A stretch of DNA of 64,000 nt, taken from NCBI RefSeq assembly GCF_025631005.1, contig NZ_JAOTPL010000009.1, positions 65,529 to 129,528 on the forward strand. The letters are read 5' to 3'. This DNA comes from Haoranjiania flava. Lineage in GTDB: Bacteria > Bacteroidota > Bacteroidia > Chitinophagales > Chitinophagaceae. The notes under the pieces were generated by a model that saw only the letters and a list, made by a program, of their open reading frames with translations, searched no databases and was not told the DNA's origin. Shown here one piece after another: positions 26,307 through 34,876 of the stretch; position 1 is the stretch's first letter; the number at the start of each line of letters is the position of its first letter. Both the position numbers and the translations under genes were made by a program.

Positions 26307-27443
26307 TTATTTCCAGTTCCTTGCCGGTTTTTTAAAGAGTGTAGAAGCAAATATAAAATAATAAATAAACTGCCAGATATCTAATGCCAAAAACCATTTC
26401 CACAGATCCATTTCATCCAGCGTATGCATGACTTTTCTCCAGGTGACGGCCACAAAAATCATTCTTAAAGCGTAAACTCCCAACGCAAGCCAAACGTTGT
26501 AATATACAGCAGCCAACACCAATAGCGGGTACACCAGGAAGGCTGAAAGAGAATACATTCCCAATAAAAATTTAATGCCTGGCTTGTAATATTTGCCGGT
26601 AGTATAGTGCCTGCTCTTTTGCTTCCTCCAGGATTTCCAGGTGAGCTTGGCCTCGCTGAGTGTAAAAGTATCTTTATCTAACACCACAGCAGTATTGCGT
26701 TTGTTAGCCACGTTGCTGATAAACAAGTCATCATCGCCGCCGGGAATATGGTTGATGGAAGAGAAACCTTTGTTGTTCAGGAACACTGTTTTTTTGTAAG
26801 CCAGGTTTCTTCCCACGCCCATGTAGGGTTTTCCGGCCAAAGCGTAAGAAAAATATTGCAGTGCTGTATGGAAGGTCTCAAACCTGATAAGTTTGTTGAG
26901 CAGGCCCCGCCTTTTTTTATAGGGTCCGTAGCCAAGCACAATGTCTTTTTCTTCGGTAAAAGCCGCCTGCATCTTCTGCATCCAGAATTCGCTGGCAGGA
27001 ATACAATCTGCATCTGTGAGCAACAGCAATTCAGTCTTTGCAGACATGATACCCATGGAAAGCGGGAACTTTTTTCCCGGGATGTTAGATGAGCTCTGTG
27101 TAAGCGGCAGTACCTGCAATTGCCTGAAAGTTCTTTGTAATTCTTCCAGGATATACTTAGACTCATCCGTAGAATTGTCATTCACTACCAGTACGCTATG
27201 AGTAGAATTGTAGTTCTGCACCAGTACGCCGGGCAGGTTGTCTACCAGGTTGGCAGCTTCGTCTTTGGCACAGATGATCACTGTCAATGGGTTGTTCTGG
27301 GTATAATCCTTAGGCTTTTCCTTATAAAATGCCAGTCTGGAAAAAATAAAAATGTAGTAGTAAAGTTGTATAAGAATAACCAGGCAGAAGGAGCCGAATA
27401 AAATTTCGCGCCAATGCCCGGTGATTAGATCAATGCTGTTCAT
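26307..27443 (-). CDS. Membrane glycosyltransferase family 2
   Basis: A 378-residue GT2 enzyme. There is one N-terminal membrane helix (about 15-36) and about three C-terminal ones, so the catalytic domain faces the cytoplasm. The GT-A signature is clear: LTVIICAKDEAANL, VVNDNSTDES, the metal-binding TDADCIP (DxD-like), GGDDDLFI and KSRHYTTGKY near the acceptor site. It is likely to act on a lipid-linked or envelope glycan; the sugar is not predictable. A -7 box TACTTTTG on the minus strand (27456-27449) lies only 5 nt before the start codon, so the mRNA may be leaderless. The histidine kinase gene follows after 2 bp. Confidence 0.9.
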   Translation of the reverse strand: MNSIDLITGHWREILFGSFCLVILIQLYYYIFIFSRLAFYKEKPKDYTQNNPLTVIICAKDEAANLVDNLPGVLVQNYNSTHSVLVVNDNSTDESKYILEELQRTFRQLQVLPLTQSSSNIPGKKFPLSMGIMSAKTELLLLTDADCIPASEFWMQKMQAAFTEEKDIVLGYGPYKKRRGLLNKLIRFETFHTALQYFSYALAGKPYMGVGRNLAYKKTVFLNNKGFSSINHIPGGDDDLFISNVANKRNTAVVLDKDTFTLSEAKLTWKSWRKQKSRHYTTGKYYKPGIKFLLGMYSLSAFLVYPLLVLAAVYYNVWLALGVYALRMIFVAVTWRKVMHTLDEMDLWKWFLALDIWQFIYYFIFASTLFKKPARNWK

Positions 27444-27448
27444 GGTTG

Positions 27449-27456
27449 CAAAAGTA
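27449..27456 (-). promoter_or_regulatory. -7 box of the glycosyltransferase gene
   Basis: TACTTTTG on the minus strand, a full TAnnTTTG match, 5 nt before the ATG. It implies a transcript that starts at or within a few bases of the start codon. No clear -33 box. Confidence 0.4.
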
Positions 27457-27486
27457 CTTTAATAACTACAAGATTCAGATGGATTT

Positions 27487-28038
27487 ATGCCCAAGTTTTC
27501 TACAAATAAAATTGTAATTTTAACTGTGCAAATTGAAGTGATCAAAGGTGATATAACTACATTAGCTGCCGGCGCCATTGTAAATGCTGCCAATACTTCG
27601 CTCATGGGTGGCGGAGGTGTCGACGGCGCTATTCACCACGCGGGCGGACAAGCAATCTTAGAAGCCTGTAAAAAAATAGCCGCTAAGCAAGGAGGCTGCG
27701 CTACCGGCGAAGCCGTGATCACTACAGCGGGCAAGCTGCCTGCAAAGTACGTGATACACACCGTAGGGCCTGTATGGCACGGTGGCGGGCATGACGAAGC
27801 AATCCTTTTAAAAAACTGCTATACCAACGCGCTGAAACTGGCAGAGCTGCACGCTTTGAAGCATATAGCTTTTCCAAACATCAGTACGGGCATCTACCGT
27901 TTTCCTAAAGGCAAAGCTGCGGAGATTGCGGTTGATGCTGTAATGAATTACAAGCCCGGCACAATTGAAAAGGTAACTTTCGTATGTTTTGATGAAGAGA
28001 ATTATCAATTGTACCTGGCAAAGGTAGCCAGCAAATAA
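27487..28038 (+). CDS. Macrodomain protein, probable O-acetyl-ADP-ribose deacetylase
   Basis: A 183-residue macrodomain close to the YmdB/MacroD group, which hydrolyses O-acetyl-ADP-ribose and can remove mono-ADP-ribose from proteins. Signature stretches are IEVIKGDITTLAAGAIVNAANTS split over residues 15-37, GGGGVDGAIHHAGG near 41-54, YVIHTVGPVW near 91 and FPNISTGIYRFP near 131, which give the adenosine and distal-ribose loops. The start is uncertain: family members usually begin about three residues before IEVIKGD, so GTG at 27526 is possible instead of ATG at 27487. It is transcribed away from the glycosyltransferase and ends at a shared terminator. Confidence 0.92.
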   Translation: MPKFSTNKIVILTVQIEVIKGDITTLAAGAIVNAANTSLMGGGGVDGAIHHAGGQAILEACKKIAAKQGGCATGEAVITTAGKLPAKYVIHTVGPVWHGGGHDEAILLKNCYTNALKLAELHALKHIAFPNISTGIYRFPKGKAAEIAVDAVMNYKPGTIEKVTFVCFDEENYQLYLAKVASK

Positions 28039-28095
28039 AATTGATAATTGCGGGCAACAATAATATTTTTCAACCTTACATTACTTTCATCCAAT

Positions 28096-28123
28096 AAAAA
28101 AGCCTCTCATGCTGAAAGGCTTT
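28096..28123. terminator. Bidirectional terminator
   Basis: AAAGCCT (28099-28105) and AGGCTTT (28117-28123) form the stem. A-tract and T-tract on the two sides suit transcripts from both the macrodomain gene (+) and rplQ (-). Confidence 0.75.
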
Positions 28124-28147
28124 ATTGAATGATTTATTTGTATAATC

Positions 28148-28744
28148 TTACGCTTCGGCTTTAGGTTCCTCTCCTTCAGTTTTTGCTTCAGCATCAGGCT
28201 GTGCAGTGGCTTCAGGAGCAGTGGCTTCTGCTGCTTCAGGTGCGGCAACTTCTTCTTTTGTTTCTGTTGCTACAGCTTCTGTATGGGCAGCTTCTTTCTT
28301 AGCGCCTGTGCCTCTGCGGCTGCGGCGTGTTTTCTTCACTTCCTGCGTATCAGCAGATGTGTTGTAAACTTCGTTGAAATCTACCAGTTCGATCATGGCT
28401 TTTTCAGCATTATCACCAGGGCGTGTACCTAATTTAATGATCCTTGTGTAGCCACCGGGACGGCTTGCCACCTTAGGGCCCACTACATTAAATAGTTCCT
28501 TAACCGCTGCTTTGTTCTCAAGGTCCCTGAACACCAAACGATGGTTGTGGCTGATCTGCAGCTCATTCTCGTTTTTCTTGGTCTTAGTAATCATTGGCTC
28601 TACATACACGCGTAAAGCTTTGGCTTTAGCCAATGTGGTAACGATCCTTTTGTGCACGATCAATTGAGCAGCCAGGTTAGACAATAAGGCATCTCTGTGT
28701 GCTTTCTTACGGCCTAAATTTTTTATTTTATCTCCGTGACGCAT
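28148..28744 (-). CDS. rplQ: 50S ribosomal protein L17 with long acidic tail
   Basis: Residues 1 to about 118 are the L17 core (MRHGDKIKNLGRKKAHRD start, LRVYVEPMITKTK, RPGGYTRIIKLG, KAMIELVDFN). Residues of about 125-198 are a basic linker (KKTRRSRRGTG) and then a low-complexity Ala/Glu/Thr tail. E. coli L17 has 127 residues, so the tail adds about 70. Such tails are seen in Bacteroidota. Last gene of the alpha operon, ending at the shared terminator. Confidence 0.97.
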   Translation of the reverse strand: MRHGDKIKNLGRKKAHRDALLSNLAAQLIVHKRIVTTLAKAKALRVYVEPMITKTKKNENELQISHNHRLVFRDLENKAAVKELFNVVGPKVASRPGGYTRIIKLGTRPGDNAEKAMIELVDFNEVYNTSADTQEVKKTRRSRRGTGAKKEAAHTEAVATETKEEVAAPEAAEATAPEATAQPDAEAKTEGEEPKAEA

Positions 28745-28859
28745 AACAATAAATTGTTGTTTAATGCTTACACCGTGTCAAGGAATGTAAGCACCGGCTT
28801 TCGCCTGTTTAATAATAAAGTTATCATTAGCACCGGTTTTTACCCGGAGCTTTTTTACA

Positions 28860-29858
28860 TTAATCTATGGAATCAATTCCCAGCCTTGCCAGGTCCATAC
28901 CGAAGCTTAGCCCTCTGTCGTGCAGAACGGCATCAATTTCCGTTAAAGATTTCTGGCCGAAGTTGCGGAACTTCATGAGGTCTTCCTGCTCGTACTGTAC
29001 CAGTTCGCTCAGCGAGTTGATCTTAGCTGCTTTCAGGCAGTTGAATGCACGCACGGAAAGATCAAGGTCTTCCAGCGGTGTTTTCAATACTTTGCGCAAC
29101 TGAAGCACCTGCTCGTCTACGATGTCTTCTTTTTTATCTTCTTTACTGTCAAAAGTAATGTTCTCATCCGTGATGATCATCAGGTGCTGGATAAGAATTC
29201 TTGACGCTTGTTTTACAGCTTCTTCAGGATGTATTGTACCGTCAGTAGCTACTTCCAGCAACAATTTTTCGTAGTCTGTGCGCTGCTCCACACGATAGTT
29301 TTCTATGGAATATTTTACTTTCGTGATGGGTGTGTGGATAGAATCAATTGCAATATAGCCGAAAGGAGCATCCTTTACTTTGTTCTCTTCGGATGGCACA
29401 TAGCCACGGCCTTTGCCAATGGTAAGTTCAATATCTAATTTAGCAGTAGTATCTAAAACACAAATTACCAGCTCCGGGTTCATCACCTGGAAATTAGCAT
29501 TTGCTTTTTCAATATCACCGGCTACAAATTCAGTTTTACCTTTGATGGATATGTTTATTTTCTCGGTAGTAACTTCAGCATCTTTATTGAGCCTGAAGCG
29601 TATTTGTTTCAGGTTAAGGATCATTTCAGTTACATCTTCAGTAACACCGTGTATGGTAGCAAACTCGTGGTCTACTCCTTCTATCTTGATCCCGGTGATC
29701 GCGTATCCTTCTAAAGAGCTCAATAAAACACGGCGCAATGCATTACCGATTGTATTTCCATAGCCCGGTTCCAGCGGACGGAATTCGAAAAGACCTTCAA
29801 AATCGTTTGCTTTCTGCAATACAATTTTATCGGGTTTTTGAAAGCTTAATATTGCCAT
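28860..29858 (-). CDS. rpoA: RNA polymerase subunit alpha
   Basis: A 332-residue alpha subunit. The N-terminal assembly domain (about 1-230) has EPGYGNTIGNALRRVLLSS, and the C-terminal domain (about 255-320) has the helix-hairpin-helix LDLSVRAFNCLKAAKI with FGQKSLTEI. It is required for core polymerase assembly and binds activators. It lies between rpsD and rplQ, the standard order. Confidence 0.98.
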   Translation of the reverse strand: MAILSFQKPDKIVLQKANDFEGLFEFRPLEPGYGNTIGNALRRVLLSSLEGYAITGIKIEGVDHEFATIHGVTEDVTEMILNLKQIRFRLNKDAEVTTEKINISIKGKTEFVAGDIEKANANFQVMNPELVICVLDTTAKLDIELTIGKGRGYVPSEENKVKDAPFGYIAIDSIHTPITKVKYSIENYRVEQRTDYEKLLLEVATDGTIHPEEAVKQASRILIQHLMIITDENITFDSKEDKKEDIVDEQVLQLRKVLKTPLEDLDLSVRAFNCLKAAKINSLSELVQYEQEDLMKFRNFGQKSLTEIDAVLHDRGLSFGMDLARLGIDSID

Positions 29859-29928
29859 ATTAAAACTTGATTTTGTTTTTCACTTTTAAAGTGAGAGATG
29901 ATGATATAATTAAAGTCTCCGTATGCTA

Positions 29929-30534
29929 TTACTTATTATAAAGCTCTACGATCAGTTGTTCCTTAATGTTTTCAGGAACATTTTCTCTTTCAGGATATGC
30001 GATGAAAGTACCTTTCTGCTCAGATTCGTTCCAGTCTAACCAACCGAATTTTGGATTTTTGCCACGTACCTGGCTGGTAAGTGAAGTGTTGGCTGCGCTT
30101 TTGTCTTTGAAAGAAATGATATCTCCGGGTTTTACGCGTGATGAAGGAATATTGATCACCTGGTCGTTAACCATAATGTGTTTGTGGCTCACCAGCTGGC
30201 GTGCTGCCGGGCGTGAAGGAGCCATGCCCAAACGGTAAACAACGTTGTCCAGGCGGGATTCGAGCAACCTGATCAGGTTTTCACCGGTAACGCCTCTCAT
30301 ACGGCTTGCTTCCTCGAACGTATTGCGGAAACGGCGCTCTAATACACCGTAAGTATATTTAGCTTTTTGCTTTTCTTTTAACTGTAACCCATACTCCCCT
30401 AATTGTTTACGCTTGCGCGCTGCGCCATGCTGGCCGGGAGGATTGCTGTTTTTGGTAAGATATTTACCATTGCCTAAAATAGGCTCGCCGAATATACGGC
30501 TGATCTTGGTCTTAGGACCTGTGTAACGTGCCAT
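29929..30534 (-). CDS. rpsD: 30S ribosomal protein S4
   Basis: A 201-residue S4 with the zinc-less N-terminal region (MARYTGPKTKISRIFGEP) and the S4 RNA-binding domain (RLDNVVYRLGMAPSRPAARQ, HKHIMVNDQVINIPSSRVKPGD split at about 93-140). It is an early 16S rRNA binder and, in other bacteria, translational repressor of the alpha operon. The 154-bp gap upstream of it (30535-30688) contains degenerate tandem repeats. Confidence 0.98.
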   Translation of the reverse strand: MARYTGPKTKISRIFGEPILGNGKYLTKNSNPPGQHGAARKRKQLGEYGLQLKEKQKAKYTYGVLERRFRNTFEEASRMRGVTGENLIRLLESRLDNVVYRLGMAPSRPAARQLVSHKHIMVNDQVINIPSSRVKPGDIISFKDKSAANTSLTSQVRGKNPKFGWLDWNESEQKGTFIAYPERENVPENIKEQLIVELYNK

Positions 30535-30610
30535 AAAAATTTTGTTTTTCGATTTTTTAATGACGATGCCCTATCTGTAAAAATCTAAAATAAATAAAGC
30601 ACCCTGGTTA

Positions 30611-30683
30611 TTTGAAATCTGCAATTTGCAAACCTATTATTTGCAATCTGCAGTCTATAATTTGTAATCTGTAATCTGCAATT
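30611..30683. repeat. Degenerate short tandem repeat within the alpha operon
   Basis: Imperfect copies of AATCTGCAATTTGC in the rpsK-rpsD gap (for example ttgcaatctgcagtc and tttgtaatctgtaatctgc). It is non-coding. Similar degenerate tracts lie at about 22300-22380. Confidence 0.6.
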
Positions 30684-30688
30684 AAACG

Positions 30689-31093
30689 TTATACCCTTCT
30701 TTTCTTAGGAGGACGACATCCGTTGTGCGGGATCGGAGTAATGTCTTTAATGATAGCTACTTCAATACCTGATTGAGAAAGCGAACGGATCGCGCCTTCA
30801 CGACCGGCGCCCGGGCCTTTTACAAACACATCTACTTTCTTCAGGCCGGCGTCTAATGCCACTCTTGCGGCATCTGCAGCAGCCATCTGTGCAGCGTATG
30901 GTGTATTTTTCTTAGAGCCGCGGAAGCCCATTTTACCGGCAGAAGACCAGGAAATAACCTGACCCTGCTTGTTGGTCAACGCGATAATGATGTTGTTGAA
31001 TGTGGCGCTGATGTGTGCATCGCCGTGTGCATCTACTTTTACTACTCTTTTCTTTGCAGCAGCTTTAGCACTTTGTTGTTTTCCTTTTGCCAT
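30689..31093 (-). CDS. rpsK: 30S ribosomal protein S11
   Basis: A 134-residue S11 with the normal core: DAHGDAHISATFNNIII, ALTNKQGQVISWSSAGKMGFRGSKK split near 36-60, and the C-terminal HNGCRPPKKRRV. The N-terminus is a Lys/Ala-rich extension. It sits on the small-subunit platform. Between rpsM and rpsD in the conserved order. Confidence 0.98.
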   Translation of the reverse strand: MAKGKQQSAKAAAKKRVVKVDAHGDAHISATFNNIIIALTNKQGQVISWSSAGKMGFRGSKKNTPYAAQMAAADAARVALDAGLKKVDVFVKGPGAGREGAIRSLSQSGIEVAIIKDITPIPHNGCRPPKKRRV

Positions 31094-31222
31094 TTTAATT
31101 TGTTTAGGTAATCTTCTGAAAAATTGAGCCCCTCCTTTTCCTTGCAGAACTATCCGGCGGCTTTGGTTATATAAAACAGTAATTCCCGGACGTTGCTGTC
31201 AGGGAAAATACTAAGTTTACAA

Positions 31223-31603
31223 TTATTTCTTCGGCGCTTTCTTTTTACCGGCAACCGTTCTTCTTTTACCTTTTCTTGTACGGCTGTTGGTACGTGTACG
31301 CTGTCCTCTTACAGGCAGGCCTTTACGGTGGCGCAATCCTCTGTAGCAGGCAATATCCAGTAAACGTTTGATGTTCATTTGTGTTTCACTGCGCAGTGCA
31401 CCTTCTACTTTAAACTCGTTGGTGATGATGTTACGGATAGCAGTTTGCTCATCGTCGTTCCATTCGTTTACTTTCTTGCTGTGATCGATCTCTGCTTTAT
31501 CAAGAATATACTGGGCAGTAGAACGTCCGATACCATAAATATAGGTAAGTCCTATTTCGCCTCTTTTATTTTTAGGTAAATCTATACCGGCAATACGAGC
31601 CAT
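31223..31603 (-). CDS. rpsM: 30S ribosomal protein S13
   Basis: A 126-residue S13: starts MARIAGIDLPKNKRGEIG, has LTYIYGIGRSTAQYIL and the RGLRHRKGLPVRGQRTRTN signature near residue 90, and a basic C-terminal tail. It bridges the subunits at the head of 30S. Confidence 0.98.
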   Translation of the reverse strand: MARIAGIDLPKNKRGEIGLTYIYGIGRSTAQYILDKAEIDHSKKVNEWNDDEQTAIRNIITNEFKVEGALRSETQMNIKRLLDIACYRGLRHRKGLPVRGQRTRTNSRTRKGKRRTVAGKKKAPKK

Positions 31604-31643
31604 ATTTAACGATTAATTTTTTATTATTAATATTTTAATTGAA

Positions 31644-31760
31644 TTATCCCTGGCGTTGTTTAAAGCGGGGATTTTTTTTGTTGATAATGTACAACCTGCC
31701 TTTTCTGCGAACAATTTTGCAGTCGGCGCTACGTTTTTTTACTGATGCTCTAACTTTCAT
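31644..31760 (-). CDS. rpmJ: 50S ribosomal protein L36
   Basis: A 38-residue protein starting MKVRASVKKRSADCKIV and ending NPRFKQRQG. It keeps only the first Cys of the zinc-binding set: the usual C-x2-C-x12-C-x4-H pattern is degraded (Cys14 remains, the later positions are Val, Asn and Lys-type residues). It is therefore a zinc-independent (C-minus) L36. It lies between infA and rpsM as expected. Confidence 0.95.
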   Translation of the reverse strand: MKVRASVKKRSADCKIVRRKGRLYIINKKNPRFKQRQG

Positions 31761-31895
31761 AATAATTTCTTTTTTAAGATTTTATATTTATTGAAAATCA
31801 ATGCGCCAACTCAACACATTAATTTTTACCGTTTTTTTTATTCCCAAAAAATATCCCATGTCGCTCAAATTCGCCGCTTCGCAATACACTCTCCA

Positions 31896-32114
31896 CTACT
31901 TGTACCTAAATATGATGCGACCTCTTGACAAGTCGTACGGGCTCATTTCAACGCCAACTTTATCGCCTGTAAGAATACGGATGTAGTGCATGCGCATCTT
32001 ACCGGAAATCGTAGCAAGTATCTCGTGTCCGTTTTCGAGTTTTACCCTGAACATTGCATTACTTAATGCTTCGAGTATTACTCCGTCTTGTTTAATTAAA
32101 GGTTGTTTAGCCAT
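31896..32114 (-). CDS. infA: Translation initiation factor IF-1
   Basis: A 72-residue OB-fold protein (MAKQPLIKQDGVILEALSN... RGRIIFRYK), the normal IF-1 length. The ATG at 32114 is chosen because the in-frame upstream extension to 32171 covers the -7 box at 32127-32134. First gene of the alpha operon here: the gene upstream is nhaA, not secY or map, so this part of the ribosomal superoperon is separated from the spc group. Confidence 0.97.
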   Translation of the reverse strand: MAKQPLIKQDGVILEALSNAMFRVKLENGHEILATISGKMRMHYIRILTGDKVGVEMSPYDLSRGRIIFRYK

Positions 32115-32126
32115 ATTTTGGGAGCG

Positions 32127-32134
32127 CAAAAGTA
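32127..32134 (-). promoter_or_regulatory. -7 box before infA
   Basis: TACTTTTG on the minus strand, 12 nt before the infA start codon, implying a very short leader. A TTTA about 20 nt further upstream is a weak -33 candidate. It probably drives the whole infA-rplQ operon. Confidence 0.45.
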
Positions 32135-32265
32135 TACAAAATGTTTGGAAATCTAAAATATTTATCCACATTTCTGACTTACAAGTGCAAAAAACACCTC
32201 AATTGAACTTGAGACAAACCAATTTTAATAAAATTTAACATTTCATTAAAACCTTTATGCAAGCA

Positions 32266-33591
32266 TCAGACCGGCTTTTGCTTCAGGCTTTTCAGGTATA
32301 GAATACCCAGGACACCTGCCAGCAACGAAGTGATGAGGATAGCATATTTAGCCGATTCTATCAGGTGCGCATCCGTAAAGGCAAGGTTGCTGATGAATAA
32401 CGACATGGTGAAACCAACGGCTGCCAGGATGCTTACCCCAAATACGTGCTTGAAATTTGCCTGCTCCGGCAGGTCTGCAAGTTTGGTTTTTACCATCAGG
32501 AAGGTAAAGCCCGTAATGCCGATAATTTTGCCAAACAATAATCCGAAGAATATACCCAGCATTACACCATTGATGCCGCCTTCAAAGAAGGAAGCTGACA
32601 GGTGCAGGCCTGCATTGGAAAGCGCAAACAAAGGCATGATCAGGAACATTACCCAATGATGCAGGCTGTGCTCCAGTTTCTGCAATGGCGTTTCTGCAGC
32701 AGAGCTTATCTCTTTGACCTGCTCTATTATCTTATGCTGTGCGGGTGTTGTCAGCGGGCCTTCCAGCGGGATCTCCTGCTCAAACTTACCGGTCAGCACT
32801 TTCAGGTTATTGACATAGCCTTCTTCATCAATTTTAGTACGTGCGGGTATGGTAAAGCCGGCCAGCACGCCTGCTATGGTTGCATGCACACCCGAGTAAA
32901 AGAAAAACAGCCATGCCACTACACCGACTAATCCATACAAGTACGCCCTGCGAATGCCAATCATGTTCATCACCACCATGCCAATGAGCAGCAGTACCCC
33001 CATGCCCAGGCTCATCCAGGATATTTCTGCAGTGTAGAACAAAGCTATCACCAATACAGCGCCCAGGTCGTCGGCTACTGCCAGCGCTGAAAGAAATATC
33101 TTGAGCGTACCGGGAAGATGCTTGCCTGCCAGGGTAAGCAAAGCTAGTGCAAAGGCAATATCCGTAGCCATCGGGATTCCCCAGCCTGATGCAGAGGGCC
33201 TGCCTGCATTGAAAGCAACATAGATCAGTGCAGGCACTATCATGCCACCCAGCGCCGCACCCATCGGCAGCATGGCTTTGCGGAAGCTTGAAAGCTCGCC
33301 GGCCATAAATTCCCGCTTTAGCTCCAGGCCTATCACAAAAAAGAATATGGCCATTAAAGCATCATTGATCCAGATATGCAATGGCTGGTAGAAGGAAAAA
33401 TCTCCGAGTTTTAAACCGATCTCTGTGTGCCATAAATGCTCATAGGAATCTGCATAGCTGCCGTTTGCCCAGATCAAAGCCGCCACTACACTCACCATCA
33501 ACACCACGCCAACAGAGTAGTCCTTTTTTATGAATGATTTTATGGGGTTCAGGAATTTGTCTATGGGTGAAGTTATTGGTTGTATCAGCAT
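32266..33591 (-). CDS. nhaA: Na+/H+ antiporter NhaA
   Basis: A 441-residue inner-membrane antiporter with about 11-12 hydrophobic helices. The family signature FFFVIGLELKREFMAGELS lies near residue 80, and GWGIPMATDIAFALALL near residue 140 contains the conserved Thr-Asp crossing region. VADDLGAVLVIALFY near 170 holds the paired Asp residues that bind Na+/H+. It is about 50 residues longer than E. coli NhaA because of a hydrophilic insert near 235-290 (between TIPARTKID and HHWVMF). It maintains sodium and pH homeostasis. A -7 box TATATTTG (33609-33602) lies 10 nt before the start. Confidence 0.95.
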   Translation of the reverse strand: MLIQPITSPIDKFLNPIKSFIKKDYSVGVVLMVSVVAALIWANGSYADSYEHLWHTEIGLKLGDFSFYQPLHIWINDALMAIFFFVIGLELKREFMAGELSSFRKAMLPMGAALGGMIVPALIYVAFNAGRPSASGWGIPMATDIAFALALLTLAGKHLPGTLKIFLSALAVADDLGAVLVIALFYTAEISWMSLGMGVLLLIGMVVMNMIGIRRAYLYGLVGVVAWLFFFYSGVHATIAGVLAGFTIPARTKIDEEGYVNNLKVLTGKFEQEIPLEGPLTTPAQHKIIEQVKEISSAAETPLQKLEHSLHHWVMFLIMPLFALSNAGLHLSASFFEGGINGVMLGIFFGLLFGKIIGITGFTFLMVKTKLADLPEQANFKHVFGVSILAAVGFTMSLFISNLAFTDAHLIESAKYAILITSLLAGVLGILYLKSLKQKPV

Positions 33592-33601
33592 CTTTTTTTT
33601 G

Positions 33602-33609
33602 CAAATATA
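33602..33609 (-). promoter_or_regulatory. -7 box of nhaA
   Basis: TATATTTG on the minus strand, full TAnnTTTG match, 10 nt before the nhaA ATG. No clear -33 box. Confidence 0.35.
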
Positions 33610-33692
33610 AAAAAGTAATTTTTTCAGGAAGTTCTATAAGCCTGATTTCTTCAAGTCGGGGTAAGTTATTATCTTCAATAAAATTATTTTTT

Positions 33693-34226
33693 ATGCAACA
33701 AGCAGTCGCCGTTTTTTGCGGTTCACAGTCAGGCAACAAACCGCAATACGCAACAGACGCCTATACCTTAGGAAAACTATTGGCAGAGCATAACCTGGCG
33801 ATAGTTTATGGCGGCGGAAGAGACGGCATCATGGGCGCTGTAGCCAATGGCGCATTGGAAAATGGTGGCAGGGTCACAGGGATAATCCCAGACATGTTCA
33901 TTAAAAGTGAAAAGCAGCACGGCTCACTTTCTTCGCTGGAAATAATGCCTGATATGCATTCGCGCAAAAAGAAAATATATGAAAGCGTAACCACCGTGAT
34001 AGTGCTTCCCGGCGGCACAGGTACGCTCGACGAATTGTTTGAAACTATTACCTGGAATACGCTCACCATCCACGACAAGAAAATCATTGTACTAAACACC
34101 CTGGGCTTCTACGATGCATTGATAGCGCATGCCGTGAAAATGGAAGAAGAAGGATTCCTTTACGAACCTGCCCGCCTGAAGATCTGCGGTAAACCCGAAG
34201 AAGTACTGGCAACCATGCTGGGCTAA
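33693..34226 (+). CDS. LOG-family protein (TIGR00730-type nucleotide phosphoribohydrolase)
   Basis: A 177-residue Rossmann-fold protein of the LOG family, which splits nucleoside 5'-monophosphates such as AMP or cytokinin ribotides into base and ribose-5-phosphate. The motifs are VYGGGRDGIMGAVANGAL near residue 40, MHSRKKKIYE near 91 and the signature PGGTGTLDELFE near 112-123. The start at 33693 gives MQQAVAVFCGS; the longer open frame upstream would overlap the nhaA promoter. Its stop codon overlaps the stop of the convergent PdeM gene by 3 nt. Confidence 0.92.
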   Translation: MQQAVAVFCGSQSGNKPQYATDAYTLGKLLAEHNLAIVYGGGRDGIMGAVANGALENGGRVTGIIPDMFIKSEKQHGSLSSLEIMPDMHSRKKKIYESVTTVIVLPGGTGTLDELFETITWNTLTIHDKKIIVLNTLGFYDALIAHAVKMEEEGFLYEPARLKICGKPEEVLATMLG

Positions 34227-34876
34227 CGCGTGGAAAAAATACTTTTTTCCGTAAAGTAATGAAAACGCACACCGGCTTTCTGCTGGTAAGTATTGGTATC
34301 CAGCCCGGTGAATGAGCTGTACGCCGGCAGCACCAGGTGACCTGCTGACTCAACAAAACAAGGCAGCCGTATGGCCTGGTTAGCCTTCCCCTGGATGTAT
34401 ACGCCAGGATGCACATGGCCTGTAATACAGAATCCATCAGCATTTGCGCAGGTAAAAGCATGTGTAAAATAAAGATTATCTACCTGTAACCCATCTTCAA
34501 ACACTTCAATACCCAGGTGTGCATATTGCTTTTGAGAGAGCCTGTCGTGATTGCCTTTGACCAGTATAAACCTGATGTGCGGGAAATTCTGTTTCCAGTT
34601 TTTAAAAACTTCCACATCAGAATTAAAATCATGGTGAAACATATCGCCTACCACGAGGATAGTTTTTGCATTAAAACTTTCTGTGAGCGATTGCAGCCTG
34701 CGGAGGTCGGCGGTTAAAACGCCGGAAGGTATCTGTATACCGTTTTTGCGGAAGTAGGCAGATTTGCCCAAATGTGTATCTGAAGCTATCAGCATGCGGT
34801 GCTTTTCCCAGAAAGCCACCCGGTGAACCGACAACTGTAAAATTTCTCCGTTGCAATTGATCTCTGTGCTGTTCAT
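34223..34876 (-). CDS. pdeM: Ligase-associated metallophosphoesterase PdeM
   Basis: A 217-residue calcineurin-like phosphoesterase. Metal motifs are all present: SDTHLGKSAYFRK near residue 32, VGDMFHHDFNSD near 75, VKGNHDRLS near 103, FTHAF near 133 and GHVHPGV near 148. It is the fourth gene of the ligase-associated DNA-damage operon; its ATG overlaps the TAA of the helicase gene by one base (TAATG), so translation is coupled. The likely role is removal of phosphate-type blocks or nuclease action on damaged ends; the natural substrate is not established. Confidence 0.92.
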   Translation of the reverse strand: MNSTEINCNGEILQLSVHRVAFWEKHRMLIASDTHLGKSAYFRKNGIQIPSGVLTADLRRLQSLTESFNAKTILVVGDMFHHDFNSDVEVFKNWKQNFPHIRFILVKGNHDRLSQKQYAHLGIEVFEDGLQVDNLYFTHAFTCANADGFCITGHVHPGVYIQGKANQAIRLPCFVESAGHLVLPAYSSFTGLDTNTYQQKAGVRFHYFTEKSIFSTR

